DNA of 64,000 bases. It comes from Prorocentrum cordatum. Its lineage: Eukaryota > Sar > Dinophyceae > Prorocentrales > Prorocentraceae. The position numbers and the translations under genes are program-made. Position 1 is the stretch's first letter, and every line of letters starts with the position of its first letter. Under the pieces are notes generated by a model. The model saw nothing but the letters and a program-made list of their open reading frames with translations. It did not search any database and was not told where the DNA came from. Below are positions 20,298-31,420 of this stretch, one piece after another. The DNA lies in assembly GCA_963575745.1 (NCBI GenBank), contig CAUYUJ010018867.1, positions 53,501 through 117,500 of the forward strand, written 5' to 3'.

Positions 20298-20309
20298 CTT
20301 GAGCCAAAA
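20298..20309 (-). other. Spliced-leader 3' end relic (12 bases)
   Basis: The minus strand reads TTTTGGCTCAAG, identical to the last 12 bases of the dinoflagellate spliced leader, just upstream of the LINE ORF1. A further partial match (TGGCTCAAG preceded by CCTACGCG) lies at 20403-20419. Between them is a doubled CTGTTGTGGCACGAG. By chance a given 12-mer is expected well under once in both strands of this window. Confidence 0.55.
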
Positions 20310-20863
20310 ACGGGCGCGCGGGGCTCTGTGAAACCTACACCTTTGCGAGCTTGCGATTACTGGCGAAGTTTTGCCGAAGCTCTGCCGAAGCGCTTCGCGC
20401 CCTTGAGCCACGCGTAGGAAATGCTAGGAAGCCACGCTCCCGGACCTGTTGTAACCTCCGCTGCGAGGATCGTGGACCGGCTCGTTCTCTGAAGCCCTTA
20501 GCTCTCCAAGGAGCTATCCGGACCACGACACCTCAGCAGAAACCGGAACTACCAGATGACGAATGTGCCGACGCGAGGAGGCGGAGGCGAGCGGAGGGAG
20601 CGAGGAGGAGGAAGCGGGGAACGAGCAGACAGAAAAAGTCTTGAAGCACATTTGGCCCTAGACCCAGCAAAAAATTCAGATTTTTTAAAAATCTTGAAGT
20701 TCGATTTTTTCGATTTTCATATTCGCTTAGTTCCTGGGAGTCAGCTCCTGTAAAAATGCATCGAGAGAGCTGAGCTGCTGTTAGAGGGAAGTTTATATGC
20801 CAATACTCGGCGTAAAAATCTGCTTTCTCAAAATAAATGGTCAAATATCTGTCAAAACTGGCG

Positions 20864-21000
20864 CCGGCGGTGAACCGTCAACCTGGTCACCGCCGGGAAC
20901 CTCGTAGAGCTCCTTGCATCCGTGAGAAAGCTCAGCATCAAAGCGGAAGCTTCTGGGAACTTTTCTACAGAAAAAATCAAGTTGATAATTTTCGGAGTCA
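20864..21000 (+). mobile_element. TIR-element end fragment
   Basis: The terminal hairpin (CGCCGGCGGTGAACCGTC .. GTCACCGCCGGG) followed by CCTCGTAGAGCTCC and a diverged interior (GGAAGCTTCTGGGAAC, GATAATTTTCGG) matches the end of the TIR family at 10376-10430. Only one end is present, running into a CCAAGAGGCCCC-type array. Confidence 0.5.
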
Positions 21001-21044
21001 ACATGAAGTCGGTTGCTCCAAGTGAACTGGTACTGAAAATGACT

Positions 21045-21345
21045 GGCCCCAAAAAGCGCCCAGGAAGCCCCAAGAGGTCCCAAGATGGCCCCAAAATGGC
21101 CCCAAGAGGCCCCCAAGAGGCCCCCTGGAGGCCCCCAAGAGACCCCCAAGAGGCCCCAAGAGCCCCCCCCAGATGCACCCAAGATGCTCCAAGACTCGGC
21201 GAGAATGCCTAATCATTGATTCTACACAGGTTTTAGCCACATGGATGCCTCTTGGGGGGGGCACGGATTAAGATGACTCCAAGAGCGTCTGGGAGAGCCC
21301 AAAATGACCTCCAAGATGGCTCAAGATATCCCAAGATGTCTCATA
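21045..21345 (+). repeat. CCAAGAGGCCCC-type minisatellite (about 15-bp period)
   Basis: Units such as GGCCCCAAAATGG, CCCCAAGAGGC and CCCCAAGATGG repeat with an 11-15 bp period. This family recurs throughout the window (28980-29340, 31420-32060, 42320-42475, 43640-44200, 44700-46910, 47170-47990, 52010-52800). Open frames across it encode only pentapeptide-like repeats and should not be called genes. Confidence 0.85.
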
Positions 21346-21399
21346 ATGGCTTCCTCTGTGTGCTGCCCACTTCTCTGATCGAGGCAATTCCTCTGGGCA

Positions 21400-21440
21400 T
21401 CGTTTCTGGATGGGCTGGTGGGGATTCGCGAAGCGACAAC
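21400..21440 (+). repeat. Dispersed motif TTTCTGGATGGGCTGGTGGG
   Basis: TTTCTGGATGGGCTGGTGGG followed by GATTCGCGAAGCGACAA. The same core is found at 32274-32300, in weaker form at 29627-29650, and the downstream half (CTGGTGGGGATGCGCGAAACG) at 39789-39812. Three of the four lie just after a CCAAGAGGCCCC array. Confidence 0.65.
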
Positions 21441-21479
21441 AATTTCTTACTTTTGTTGTTCTCAACATTATGCAGAAAC

Positions 21480-22470
21480 ATGTCTCGCGAGTTTCAATCG
21501 CAGCGCAGTCTTGTCATCCTTGGCTAACTTGTGAATGCATGGGAACCGTCTCTGCAAATGCGGAGGCAACAAGCAACAATGAATTCCCATCCGCTGTTCG
21601 GCATTGCAATGCTGTTTCATTGAAATCTTTGAAGCAACATTGCGATCGCATTCGTTCGAAACTTCGTTCCCTGCCTCGGGGCTCGAAAGCTTGGTAGCGA
21701 TTCTCGAATGAATTATTTGGTAAATTGGTCAAGTCTTCGTCGCACGCCCTTCCGTGTGAATGGCGCTTGGGTGATTTTAAATCAAAAATTCCCCACACTC
21801 CGGAGAAACGAGTTTCGAACTCGATCCAAAGAGGCCAGGACGGAGTTAGAGGCATGTGTGAAGACACAAATCTGTATTCGATGAATGATAAAATATATGC
21901 TTTATATAACAAGACAAGTTCGGCGTCGGTGTGAAAACGCCACGTGCGCATTAGTGATTGCAACTTCCAGCCCCACTCGTGCACACAGTTGTCATTATAA
22001 ATTTACAGTCGTCTTCCCTCTTCTCCTCTCCCTTCCCCTCCCACCTCCTCTCCTCTCTCGTCGTCTGCTGCCGTCGTGTCCCGCCGTCGCCTTTCGTTCG
22101 TCCGTCTTCGCGTCCCTCCCTCCGCCCCTCCCCCCTCCGGCCGCTCTGCGTGGAGCGCAGGGCGCGCGTTGCGCGTTGTCTCTTCGGGGCTCGGCCCACT
22201 CCGCTCCCTCCCCCTCCCTCCCCGCTTGTCGCCTGTCGTCTGCTGCTGTCCTTCCTCTCCCTCCTCTTCTCCCCCTCTCTTGCTCCTCTCCTTTCCCTCC
22301 TTCTTCTTCTGTTTTAACAGTCGTAGCCGTGCTGCCTTCACTTACTTGAGCGTGTGGTGAGACTCATCTGCTGTTACGAGATACATAGAAAAAAAAAGTC
22401 GAAGTCGACACCTAAAATTTTGAAACTTCCTGCCGGCCAGCTCCGCGAGACTATGTGCAAACTTTATTTA
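21480..22470. pseudogene. Rearranged LINE fragments in converging orientation
   Basis: The plus strand at about 21500-21770 encodes HPWLTCECMGTVSANAEATS .. LRSLPRGSKAW .. LVKSSSHALP, matching the pre-RT region of the LINE (HPWLTQECFDAVARKAAAAD .. LRSLQRGSKAWWRLS .. VKSSSPALR). The minus strand at about 21800-21985 encodes VHEWGWKLQSLMRTWRF .. LLYKAYILSFIEYR, matching the post-RT region. A further minus-strand scrap near 22400-22470 matches the same domain. The two pieces face each other, so the copy has been inverted internally; it has no intact domain. Confidence 0.65.
22005..22315. repeat. CT-rich tract
   Basis: Nearly pure pyrimidine with TCC/CTC motifs (CTTCTCCTCTCCCTTCCCCT), interrupted at about 22130-22200 by GC-rich DNA with GCGCGCGTTGCGCG. 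All frames are open by low complexity; not a gene. Confidence 0.75.
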
Positions 22471-22479
22471 AGAACTGCG

Positions 22480-23445
22480 TTTGCATAGCGATGGGAACAA
22501 ACACAGAATCAAGGCCCAATCTTAAACTTGGTTTAAAAAACCTCCAATTCCTGTAGGTGCTTGAAACCCGCTACGAACCACAAAAAAAAACAAGCATCTG
22601 CAGACACGCTTCGAACTGCCTGACAGAAACCTTTCACATCGTCTGGAAGCAATAATCACGAACGATCCCGAACGGCGACCGGCGAACGAAAAATACTCGG
22701 ATCAACTGGATATCTGGCACGACGAGCAAAGGAAAGACGCCCGGCCCTGACGAAAAACAATTCTCTGCATAAACCCCTGAATAGATGTCTCTGCAAACTG
22801 CCAAAAGGCTGAAGGAAACTCAAAAAAGAATTGAAACTCGCCTGGAATTTCGATTCTTCAATGTGTAAACACTGAAACGATCCATGCTAAAAATACTCTC
22901 AGAACGCTTTTTGTTACGCAACTCTTCAAATTTAATTACCTGCAAAAACTAATTACGCAACGGTGCTTCTATGACACATAGATTTACGATTTAAACGAAT
23001 CTTTGAATCCAGTGCCTTTCACTCGCGCGCCATCTGTGCATGCTGCTCGTCGGGATTTTGGTTCCAGCTTATTCCCGGAAAGCTCGCTGACCAAAGGGTT
23101 TAAACATTGGAAGACGCACGGTGGTGCCTGCCAGGAGCTCTTCCACGGCGCTGCACAGGCCTCGTCGCGCACTTTCTACGTTTGCTTGTGTCTGAACCAA
23201 TGTAAACTTTTCCTTATATCTACTATTTTCAATTTGAACTTCAATAATTTATACTTTGCATGCACTAGACAGCGACCAAAATCCGAAGACCAAAGAGAAT
23301 CTCGTGGACGAGATTTTTTTCTGGAAAACCGTGCACAACTCCCTTCGAGCGCTGCGGAAGCGCTGCCAAAAACGCATCCATGCGTGCCTGTACGCATGCA
23401 TGCAACCGTGGAAACTTGCCCGAAGCTCTTTTTTTATATAAACCA
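22480..23445. other. No gene recognised; possible old LINE or transposon debris
   Basis: Mixed-composition DNA. The plus strand 23003-23170 has a short frame with FPESSLTKGFKHWKTHGGAC, faintly like the zinc-finger entry region of hAT transposases, but no further domain follows. Nothing else could be supported. Confidence 0.35.
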
Positions 23446-23454
23446 AAAAAAAAA

Positions 23455-24730
23455 CTTTATTTTTTTTTATCAGCCTCGGACATGCATGAACTCCTCACCA
23501 CTAGCCTTCTTTAGACAGGCGAACAAACGGCCGCCGATCGGAAGGGAGACCCTTTGCACTAAAGCATCAACAGGGAGGGACGGGGACGGGAGGGACGGGG
23601 TCTGTCGAACGCACCAGCAGCGTCGGAGCTGTACACAGCAATTCGCCTCCCATCGCCGAATGCGAGGCAGGTCAAAACGAAAAACAGAATCGCATCTCTC
23701 GATCCTCTGCCGAGCGTGTGAGCAAATTCAAAATCACCATAACTCAATTCCCGCACAAGCCGAGGCACAAACAAACAAGCAATCAGCCGCTCCACGACCT
23801 TCGACACTTGTGAAGTAAGATGGATTCCTCTGTAATTGCCAGCGTGCTTCGACTTGTTTTGAAAACAGGGTGAATCCAGTGGGTGGTCCAACAGCGCGGC
23901 CACTCTCCACACGACAGAACACGACGAACGAGAAGAACAATGGGAAGAGACAATTCTTGAAAACACACCGTCAAAACATGAGCTGGGATCAAGTCCGGCC
24001 CCGTGCCACTGTCAATGCCAAAATCCTTCAAGACTTTCGAAGCGAAGCGGAGACGGAGAGGAGGGAGACCAAGGGAAGGCGAGGAGGGAGGGGATTAAAA
24101 CTGAACTCTGACATTTTGCTTCAAAAGATCGTGCAAATTCGTTTATTTCTGGAATTCGAAAAGGCAGCACTTCCTTGGAGACTTTACACATTAAATCACG
24201 AGACAGCTTCCACCAGCCTTTGCTGCCAGATCGGATCGAGCGAAGCTTAGCACGAGTGCGCCCGATATAATCGTGAAAAACTTTCAACATAACATGGCTG
24301 CAAGCTCGAACTGCAAATGGAAACTCTGGCGAACCCTCGGCCTGTGCTTTCAACCCCACCTTATCTAGACAATCCGTCGTCAGCCAAGATGGGACGACGA
24401 CGACGACCGGATCAAAACAGACGGAATAAAATCTCGTATGCCGTTTAAAATCACGCTTGTGCGCTGCACAGCGGCTTCGGTTGGACGGAAACGGCAAATA
24501 AATTCCCAATCTGTCTGCCGGAAACGGCGTCTTAGCGACGACGAGGAAGGAATATTTCCATCCTCGGCGCACGACCGTAGACGGAAGGAGGGGAGGAAAC
24601 GAAAGAAAGCAGAGAACGAGAGAGTGGTCGGCGATCTTGGGAAGAACCGCGCACTCGATCTGCTCGTGAAAATCTGTTAAAACAAGAGCCGGGCACGTTG
24701 CCGGGCTGGCAAGAACGTTTTCTGGCAAAT
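23455..24730 (-). mobile_element. 5'-truncated, internally deleted LINE copy
   Basis: The minus strand begins in the last endonuclease motif (ALVLTDFHEQIECAVLPKIA then DHSLV), continues through the pre-RT region (SWLTTDCLDKVGLKAQAEGS, LRSIRSGSKGWWKLSRDLM) and the first RT motifs (GNYRGIHLTSQVSKVVERLI, AVYSSDAAGAFD). It then jumps directly to the family 3' tail (CATGTCCGAGGCTGATAAAA, about 23470-23490). RT motifs after motif A, including YADD, are absent. Several frameshifts are present. The jump to the tail resembles that of the 5.4-6.2 kb copy. Confidence 0.7.
23559..24728 (-). pseudogene. LINE ORF2 remnant (endonuclease end and partial RT)
   Basis: Two frames (24728-24012 and 23966-23559) carry the homologous sequence described for this copy. 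The RT retains the YRGIHLT and motif A (SSDAAGAFD) regions only. Frame changes occur near 24010, and the coding part ends within motif A at a proline/arginine-rich simple repeat (GGGACGGGGACGGGAGG on the plus strand). No functional product is expected. Confidence 0.65.
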
Positions 24731-26034
24731 ACTTACGATGTGGTGGAACATTGAAAATTTCGCCAACAATATACGATTATATAAATAACCCCAAAATGCG
24801 AAGGACGCACCGCCATCGTATTGAAAACACGCAAAAGGAAAGGCTTATTTGGAACATAATTAAAAAAAAAAAATCATGTGCTCGACACGTACGTCGTCAA
24901 TGCAAACAAACTGTTCTTCCGCACGTCGAACTGTCTGAACATTTCGAAATGTTCAAAAATCTTCAAAAAATATTGTCAAATAAAAGCTCGTTAAAACCAA
25001 AACAAATTTGTCTTGCGTTACAACGCTATGATAGTTAAACAATTATCTCCTCTCGAGGATCTGCGCTATCTGACGCAAACGCGCTCCGGATTGCAATCGC
25101 TGCGCCAATCCACGAAATCTGGCGCATGTGCGCTAAAAATTCAACCCCCGCCCCCCGGAATTGTAATACGCGTGCGTCTTAAAAAATATATATGTTAAAA
25201 AAAACCTAAATATGCAATCGACTATCCGTTCACTGATGGCTTGAATGTTGACTCTGTCTGTTTGCTCGTTCGGAATGCATAACAAAACATTCTTCCGCAC
25301 GTACTTTCTCTGATAGGAAACACACTCTTGAGATAGATGGATCGCTCATCTCCTTTGCAATCTAGAATCGTCTCGATAAAAAACACACATGAAAAGACTA
25401 AATTGTTCTCAATGTGCAATGCATAATATTATCATCTGATGAATTCATTTTCAAATAACTTCGTCCATAAATCTTGTTCCTGGATAACGTCATGTACTGA
25501 TTTTTTCTTTGTTATGTGTTTATCTGTCTTTCACGCTTGTAAGGTATGGCTCTGGATAAAATTTGAATATACGACTTCAAAAATCGGTACTAAACTGAAT
25601 GTCTTGTCCTTTGAACTTACGCGACTGTCAATTCTGCTTGAAACCTACTTTACGTCACACAACGTATGTCACAAAAAACAAAGGAATTAATAAACACTAC
25701 AATATTTTATCTGCATTTCAGCTGTGCCTATAAAATTCGAATGCTACTCACCACAATGAAACAACATATTCTCTCTGCTTCAAACATACAACACTGTGAA
25801 TTAAGATCTCTTGAAGAAATTGTTTGCACTGAACATTGCCTAACGAGAAGAACTATATGTATAAATCTACATATAATGTGCTAGCTAGCAAATCACGAGG
25901 CGCATGAGAATATCTTCGCGGTCTATATCTTACAAAACACTACACTCAATCTTTAACTTTAATATCCGTATACAACAATTTTCTTTGAATACTTTCTCTC
26001 TATTTCTGTTCCTTCTTATAGATTCCCGCTCCCA

Positions 26035-26190
26035 TTTTTATTAATCGTTTTCCGCTTTTTCGAATTTAAATGATCGTGTATGATTCGGGAAAGAAATTCA
26101 CTGAATCTAGATGAAATGATTTATAACATATCAATCAGCACGCTTTCCACGATCTTCATTTAAATCTAGATTTAAATGATTTTAAAACTA
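26035..26190 (-). repeat. TCTAGA-centred palindromes, inverted partner of 14438-14769
   Basis: Three spaced copies occur: GAATTTAAATGATCG, GAATCTAGATGAAATGATTT and ATTTAAATCTAGATTTAAAT, with centres near 26065, 26106 and 26168. The last is followed by AAACTAGAATCCAGTG, the reverse complement of CACTGGATTCTAGTTT found beside the array at 14413-14430. The two loci are therefore inverted copies. Confidence 0.75.
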
Positions 26191-26205
26191 GAATCCAGTG
26201 TCTAC

Positions 26206-26715
<510 letters not shown>

Positions 26716-27224
26716 TATCTGCACACGCACACACCTATACACACATTCAACGTATAAGTAATTATGCGTGGTCGTGTAATATAATACCTACATCATTGTA
26801 TTTGCGATCGGGAAAAGAACGCAAGCACCCGCATCCACAATGGACACCAATGCAACGAAGTATTCAATACAAGATGCGGACTCTTTTCTTCGGTTTCCCA
26901 TACATTTGATCGTGGTTTCGCTTGTGTCAAACGAAACATAAATCTAATATCATCACGCGGGTTCCATAAACACGATTAACAATATTACAACATCAGAAAC
27001 AAGTATTCCGCTGTTTCGCGCGCGGTCAATGTCCCAAATCATGGTTACATCAAATATGTTTTCTTTGGTCCATCTTCGTGGTCATCTTTCATTAGCAACG
27101 GTTTAGTCTGCGATGATTCCTCTGAAACGGCGTCGTACATTGATTATACCCGGACCATGGATCTACGATTCCGTTTACTCATGTTGTTCTCTGTAACGCT
27201 GGGATGGGCAACGCTTGTTTTTTT

Positions 27225-27315
27225 TTAGTCCCAGCAACCCTCAGGGCGCAGGTGGTTTAACGATGTTTTCCTTTCAAAAGCCCTTCTTCCCCTTCGGGGA
27301 AGGCTCTACTTCTTC
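27225..27315 (+). repeat. Dispersed motif CCCTCAGGGCGCAGGTGGTT
   Basis: CAGCAACCCTCAGGGCGCAG followed by GTGGTTTA recurs as CAGCCCTCTGGGCGCAGGTG followed by GTCTA at 31280-31305. Flanks include CCTTTC stretches in both places. Function unknown. Confidence 0.5.
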
Positions 27316-27399
27316 TTATGATTCAACACCTTCGAAACCCCACGTAGCCGGCCGATAGCAATCCCGCCGTCCTTACTGACAAACAAACAGTCGAACTCA

Positions 27400-28130
27400 A
27401 CTTCTATCTCGCCGATATGTCGTCGAATTGCGAATCATGTAGCAATAACGGGACGGAGTGAACATCGATTGGGGGCCCTACAACAAACAAAACAAAGTCA
27501 ACGTTTTTCTCGACAACATGGACTTCCTTGTCGTCGGCGCTGCGAAAAGTGTAGCAGGAACGGGACGCGGCACGCATCGCGCGCGGACGCCTGGCCAACC
27601 CTACGCGGGCCCCCCCCGTCCTACCTGGCACAGAACACCGGAACGTCGACGTGTTTCTTGCAAACATGTACTTTCTCTTCGTCCGCTCTGCGAATCAAGT
27701 AGCGGGAATGGGACGCGGCGCGCATCGCGCGGGGACGCCTGCTCGTCAACATGGACTTTCTTGTCGTCGACGCTGCGGCCCGTCGGGTTGAGGAGTTGGG
27801 CGGGCGGTAAGTCATCATGTGGTTCGCCGCCAGCGCGCCCGTTGTCGTGTCCACGTAAAAAAGACCTCTCTCCCTCCCCTCCTCCTCCTCGGCGTCCTCC
27901 CCCTCCTCCAAGCGCGGCAAGAGCGAACCGATTGGCGGTGCAACGCGCGTGGCTGGCATGAGACGCGGCGCACTTCGCGCGCTGGACATGTTGTCGCCGA
28001 CGATGCAACATGAGAGGCCGGAGCGGGGCGCGGCGTACATCGCGCGCGTCTTTGTTTGCCGTCGACGTTGTTCAATGCGCGGCAGGAATAGGACGCAGCT
28101 CGTGTCGCGCGCTCAACGTCTATAAAATGG
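27400..28130 (+). repeat. Degenerate tandem repeats with GTCGTCG..GCGGGAACGGGACGCGGC
   Basis: About six units of 75-150 bp share AACATGGACTTCCTTGTCGT, CGCTGCGAA, AGCGGGAATGGGACGCGGC and ATCGCGCGCGGACGCCTG. They begin near 27400, 27510, 27660, 27747, 27975 and 28055. No consistent reading frame is conserved between units. Confidence 0.6.
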
Positions 28131-28259
28131 GCGACGGGCGTCGGACGCGACGCACTTGCTTCTGATGTTGTCGGGAAGCGGGTGGGAGTGGGCGGAGCCC
28201 TCGAGCTGGCTAACTTGATCACTGTTCCCTATAAATAAACACCCCCTCCCCCAGGCGAC

Positions 28260-28405
28260 TGGGGGCCAACCCGAGTCCATGACGACCCCCCCCCCCTTCC
28301 CTTGTAAAAAAACAATACAAACACACACTCTGCTTCCAAATTCGGAACATGCGCAGCCAACCCGATGCGCCCCCCCCACCATCCCTGTCAAAAAACAATA
28401 CAGGG
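28260..28405 (+). repeat. Duplicated segment (CCAACCCGA..CCCTTGTAAAAAAACAATAC)
   Basis: GCCAACCCGAGTCC .. CCCTTGTAAAAAAACAATAC (about 28264-28320) is repeated as GCCAACCCGATGCG .. CCCTGTCAAAAAACAATAC (about 28349-28402), immediately before the GGC repeat. Confidence 0.6.
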
Positions 28406-28411
28406 TACACT

Positions 28412-28578
28412 TGGCGGCGGCGGCGGCGGCTGCGGCGGCTGCGGCGGCGGCTGCGGCGGCTGCGGCGGCGGCAGTAGCGGTGGCGGCAGCAGCTGCGGCG
28501 GCGGTTTGGCAGCGGGCGGCGGCGGCGGCGGCGGCGGCGGGCGGCGGCGGGCGGCGGCGGCGGCGGCGGCGGGCAGCG

Positions 28579-28616
<38 letters not shown>

Positions 28617-28712
28617 GAGCGGCGGCGGGCAGCGGCGGGCGGCGGCGGCGGCGGCGGGCGGCAGCGGCGGCGGCGGCGGCGGCGGAGGCGGCGGCGGCGG
28701 CAGCGGATTGGC
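28412..28712 (+). repeat. GGC trinucleotide repeat, about 300 bp
   Basis: Almost uninterrupted GGC/GCG with occasional GCT, GCA and GGGC. It encodes poly-Gly, poly-Ala or poly-Arg in every frame; no start, domain or conserved flank supports a gene. Confidence 0.95.
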
Positions 28713-28979
28713 CCCCAGTAGCTGCCTATCCAAAGACGATTGCTGAATATGCTGAGGCTCGGGCCAGACTCGGGTGCATCGTATGTGTTGGGAGGGCGGG
28801 TGGGAGTGAACGAGACGGCTTGCGGGCCCCCTTGCCCCCTCCCCTGGACCTGGACGGGCAGGGCCGCGATCTGTTGGAGCGTCCGAATTCGAATCCTTGG
28901 AGGGTCAACTATAACGCCCCTCGCGAGGATCGCGGCCCCCGAGGGGGGGCGTCGATCGGGGCCTTCCCTTCTTTGATCG

Positions 28980-29345
28980 GTAACCTCGAAAATGGCCCCA
29001 CGAGGCGCTTCAAGGCTCCCAAGAAAGCGCCAGAAAAAGGGCTTCAAGAGTGTCCAAGACGGCCCCAAAAGGCCCCCCAAAGGCCCCTGAGCGGGCTCAG
29101 AAAGCCCACGATGCCCTCCAAGATGGCTCAGATATTCCAAGCTGGCCCAAATTGGCCCCCCAAACCACTCCAAACCGCCCCAAGACCGCTCCAAGACCGC
29201 CCAATAGCCCCAGGAGAGCCCCAAGCAACGGTTTGCCGGCTCCTGAGGGGGGGGGGGAGTTGGGGACCCCCTGTAATCGATTGCCTCCATGATGCTCCCA
29301 AGAAGCCTCGCAGGGTTACCAAGAGGGTTCCAGGAGGGCACCCAA
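28980..29345 (+). repeat. CCAAGAGGCCCC-type minisatellite
   Basis: GGCCCCAAAAGGCCCC, CCAAGATGG and CCAAGACCGCTCCAAGACCG units, with a G-run of about 14 at 29248-29261. A TCCTCG/TCCTCC repeat follows at about 29409-29513 (GTCCTCCTCGTCGTCCTC). Confidence 0.8.
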
Positions 29346-30024
29346 AACTCTCAGAGAACACCAACACCAACAGCAGCCGCAAGAATACCCCTAGATGGTT
29401 CCATGAGTCCTCGTCCGCGTCGCCTTTATCGTAATCTTCGTCCTCCTCGTCGTCCTCATCCGCGTCCTCGTCCTCCTCGTCCTCCTCCTCGTCGTCCCCC
29501 TCCTCCCCCGCGGCACCCAGGGATGGCCCGAAGAGACCTTCCAACGCCGCCCCCTTGCTCGCTTTGTTCCCTAGACATGTCTCTTCGCCCCTTTCCCCTT
29601 TTTCCCGTCGGCTCTGAAGGGCGGGGTTTCTGAACTGGCTGGTGGGGGTGAACATTTTTTGTGGAACAGGGGATTCGAGATCTGGGAGAAGAAGAACTTG
29701 CAAATTCTGGCCCGCCGAATTGGTCGAGCAGGCTTCGGGCTGGCATGGGGCATATTTGGCGAGAAAGCAACTATCTTCCAAACGATTGCCATCGCGGAAA
29801 ATACCGCCTGAAACTCACCTCTTGCTCCCTGTGCTGGTGGGCGACGCCGGCGGATGACGGCCTGCGCCACGAAGAAGAAAATTATCGCGGCAAAGCTACC
29901 TAACAGCGATGTGTAGAAGCATATATGAAAGCATTCCCCTTAAGATTCAGATGAAAATCCAGTTGTAGAATTCTGCTGTTCTCGCAGTCGTAGTCGCATT
30001 CGCGATGACAGTCGCAGCGGCAAC

Positions 30025-30365
30025 GGCAGTCGCAGTCACAGCCTCAGCCTCAGCCTGCCTCAGCCTCAGCCTCAGCCTGCCTCAGCCTCAGCCTGCCTCA
30101 GCCTCAGCCTCAGCCTGCTTCAGCCTCAGCCTCAGTCTGCCTTCAGCCTCGGCCTCAGCCTCAGCCTGCCTCAGCCTCAGCCTGCATCAGCCTCAGCCTC
30201 AGCCTCAGCCTGCCTCAGCATCAGCCTGCTCAGCCTCAGCCTCAGCCTGCCTCAGCCTCAGCCTCAGTCTGCTTCAGCCTCAGCCTCAGTCTGCCTTCAG
30301 CCTCGGCCTCAGCCTCAGCCTGCCTCAGCCTCAGCCTGCCTCGGCCGCAGCATCAACCTGCCTCA
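30025..30365 (+). repeat. CAGCCT hexanucleotide repeat
   Basis: CAGCCT with scattered GCCTG and CAGTCTG variants runs for about 330 bp. All plus frames are open, encoding SLSLSL, PQPQPQ or SASASA. Confidence 0.95.
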
Positions 30366-30367
30366 GC

Positions 30368-30722
30368 ATTCAAAATGTGGCCCAGGAACGGAATTCTGGG
30401 AACTAGAAGAACACGAAGTGGCCTACAGTTGGCTCCGGGCATTCAAAATGTGGCCCGGGAATGGAGTTCTAGGAACTTGAAGAGCACGAAGTGGCCTACA
30501 GTTGGCTCCGGGCATTCAAAATGTGGCCCGGGAATGGAGTTCTGGGAACTCGAAGAGCACGAAGTGGCCTACAGTTGGCTCCGGGCATCCAAAATGTGGC
30601 CCGGGAATGGAGTTCTGGGAAATCGAAGAGCACGAAGTGGCCTACAGTTGGCTCCGGGCATCCAAAATGTGGCCCGGGAATGGAGTTCTGGGAGGTCGAA
30701 GAGCACGAAATGTGTGACTGTT
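30368..30722 (+). repeat. Five head-to-tail copies of a 73-bp unit
   Basis: Units start at 30368, 30441, 30514, 30587 and 30660, each beginning ATTCAAAATGTGG (ATCCAAAATG in the last two) and containing GAGCACGAAGTGGCCTACAG. Copies differ by only a few bases, so the array is young. Because 73 is not a multiple of three the frame rotates; plus frames stay open by coincidence of composition. Confidence 0.95.
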
Positions 30723-30724
30723 AG

Positions 30725-31420
30725 CGAAAAACGAATGCGGCGGCAGCCGCGGCGGCAGCCTGTCCGGGTCCCGCCCAGACCCCCCTGAGGAGTCATGATG
30801 CTCTCTTTTGAGACCATTAGAAACCTATCAGCAAGAGCTGCTAGGTAATAATAGCGTGAGAGTCAACTCTTTCCAACGCTCTCCAAGGGAGCGAACCCAA
30901 GGTTCGATTGGGACTAGATTCGACTGATTGTTGGAGCAAATTTTGATCCTAAATGCTACGGATAGGTAACAGCTCTACCACCAGACGACTGTGTCGAACT
31001 AGTCTCGTTGATATTTCTATTTCGAGCAAAATAGGGATCGTTGATCGCAGACGTCGTTTGCCTTTGCCCGTGCCCCAAGGGCATTTTTGACTCAACAGTC
31101 CCCACGGAGGCTTATGGATTTGGAGATAACTAAAACAGAAAACTTGGCAATCTTTCGTCCGTTGCTGCCGCAATTCTGCCCAGAACCGCTGCGAATCCTT
31201 AGTAGAACGCGGGCGGATGAATTGTGGAAATCTTATCGATCGGAAATCTCCGGGAGACCTGCCGATATCACTAATCCCACCAGCCCTCTGGGCGCAGGTG
31301 GTCTAGGGCGTTTCCCTTTCCAACCTCCTGCCTTTCCCTGCTCGGGAGGTTTACCTCACCCCCCATCCCTGCGTTTGGCCGGGGGGGGGGCGGACCCATA
31401 GCAGCGTCCAAGATGGCCCA
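30725..31420. other. No gene recognised
   Basis: Unique-looking DNA with no domain in any frame. GGTTCGATTGGG at 30902-30913 looks like a tRNA T-arm and CAGCTCTACCACCAG at 30970-30984 like a reversed A-box, but they lie on opposite strands. One copy of the GGGCGCAGGTGGT motif is at about 31288. Confidence 0.4.

Larger units (their letters stand above)
15173..20309 (-). mobile_element. LINE with both ORFs open; likely the most intact copy
   Basis: Read on the minus strand: a 12-base exact match to the 3' end of the spliced leader (20309-20298), ORF1, a TAG, ORF2 in the same frame, a 3' UTR, the family 3' signature GTCGCGAGGCCAT, and an A-rich tail with AATAAT motifs (15230-15173). Length is about 5.1 kb. 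ORF1 and ORF2 have no internal stop or frameshift, unlike every other copy in the window. A second partial spliced-leader match at 20419-20403 suggests the 5' boundary may lie a little farther out. Confidence 0.75.

Noticed and set aside
23003-23440. hAT-type transposase with zinc finger
   Set aside because: KGFKHWKTHGGACQELFHG is faintly similar to the entry of hAT proteins, but there are no Cys/His pairs in the right spacing and no catalytic domain follows.
28360-28740. Glycine/alanine-rich protein
   Set aside because: The frames are a GGC trinucleotide repeat open in all phases.
30895-30990. tRNA gene
   Set aside because: GGTTCGATTGGG (plus) resembles a T-arm and CTGGTGGTAGAGCTG (minus) an A-box, but they are on opposite strands and no cloverleaf can be drawn.
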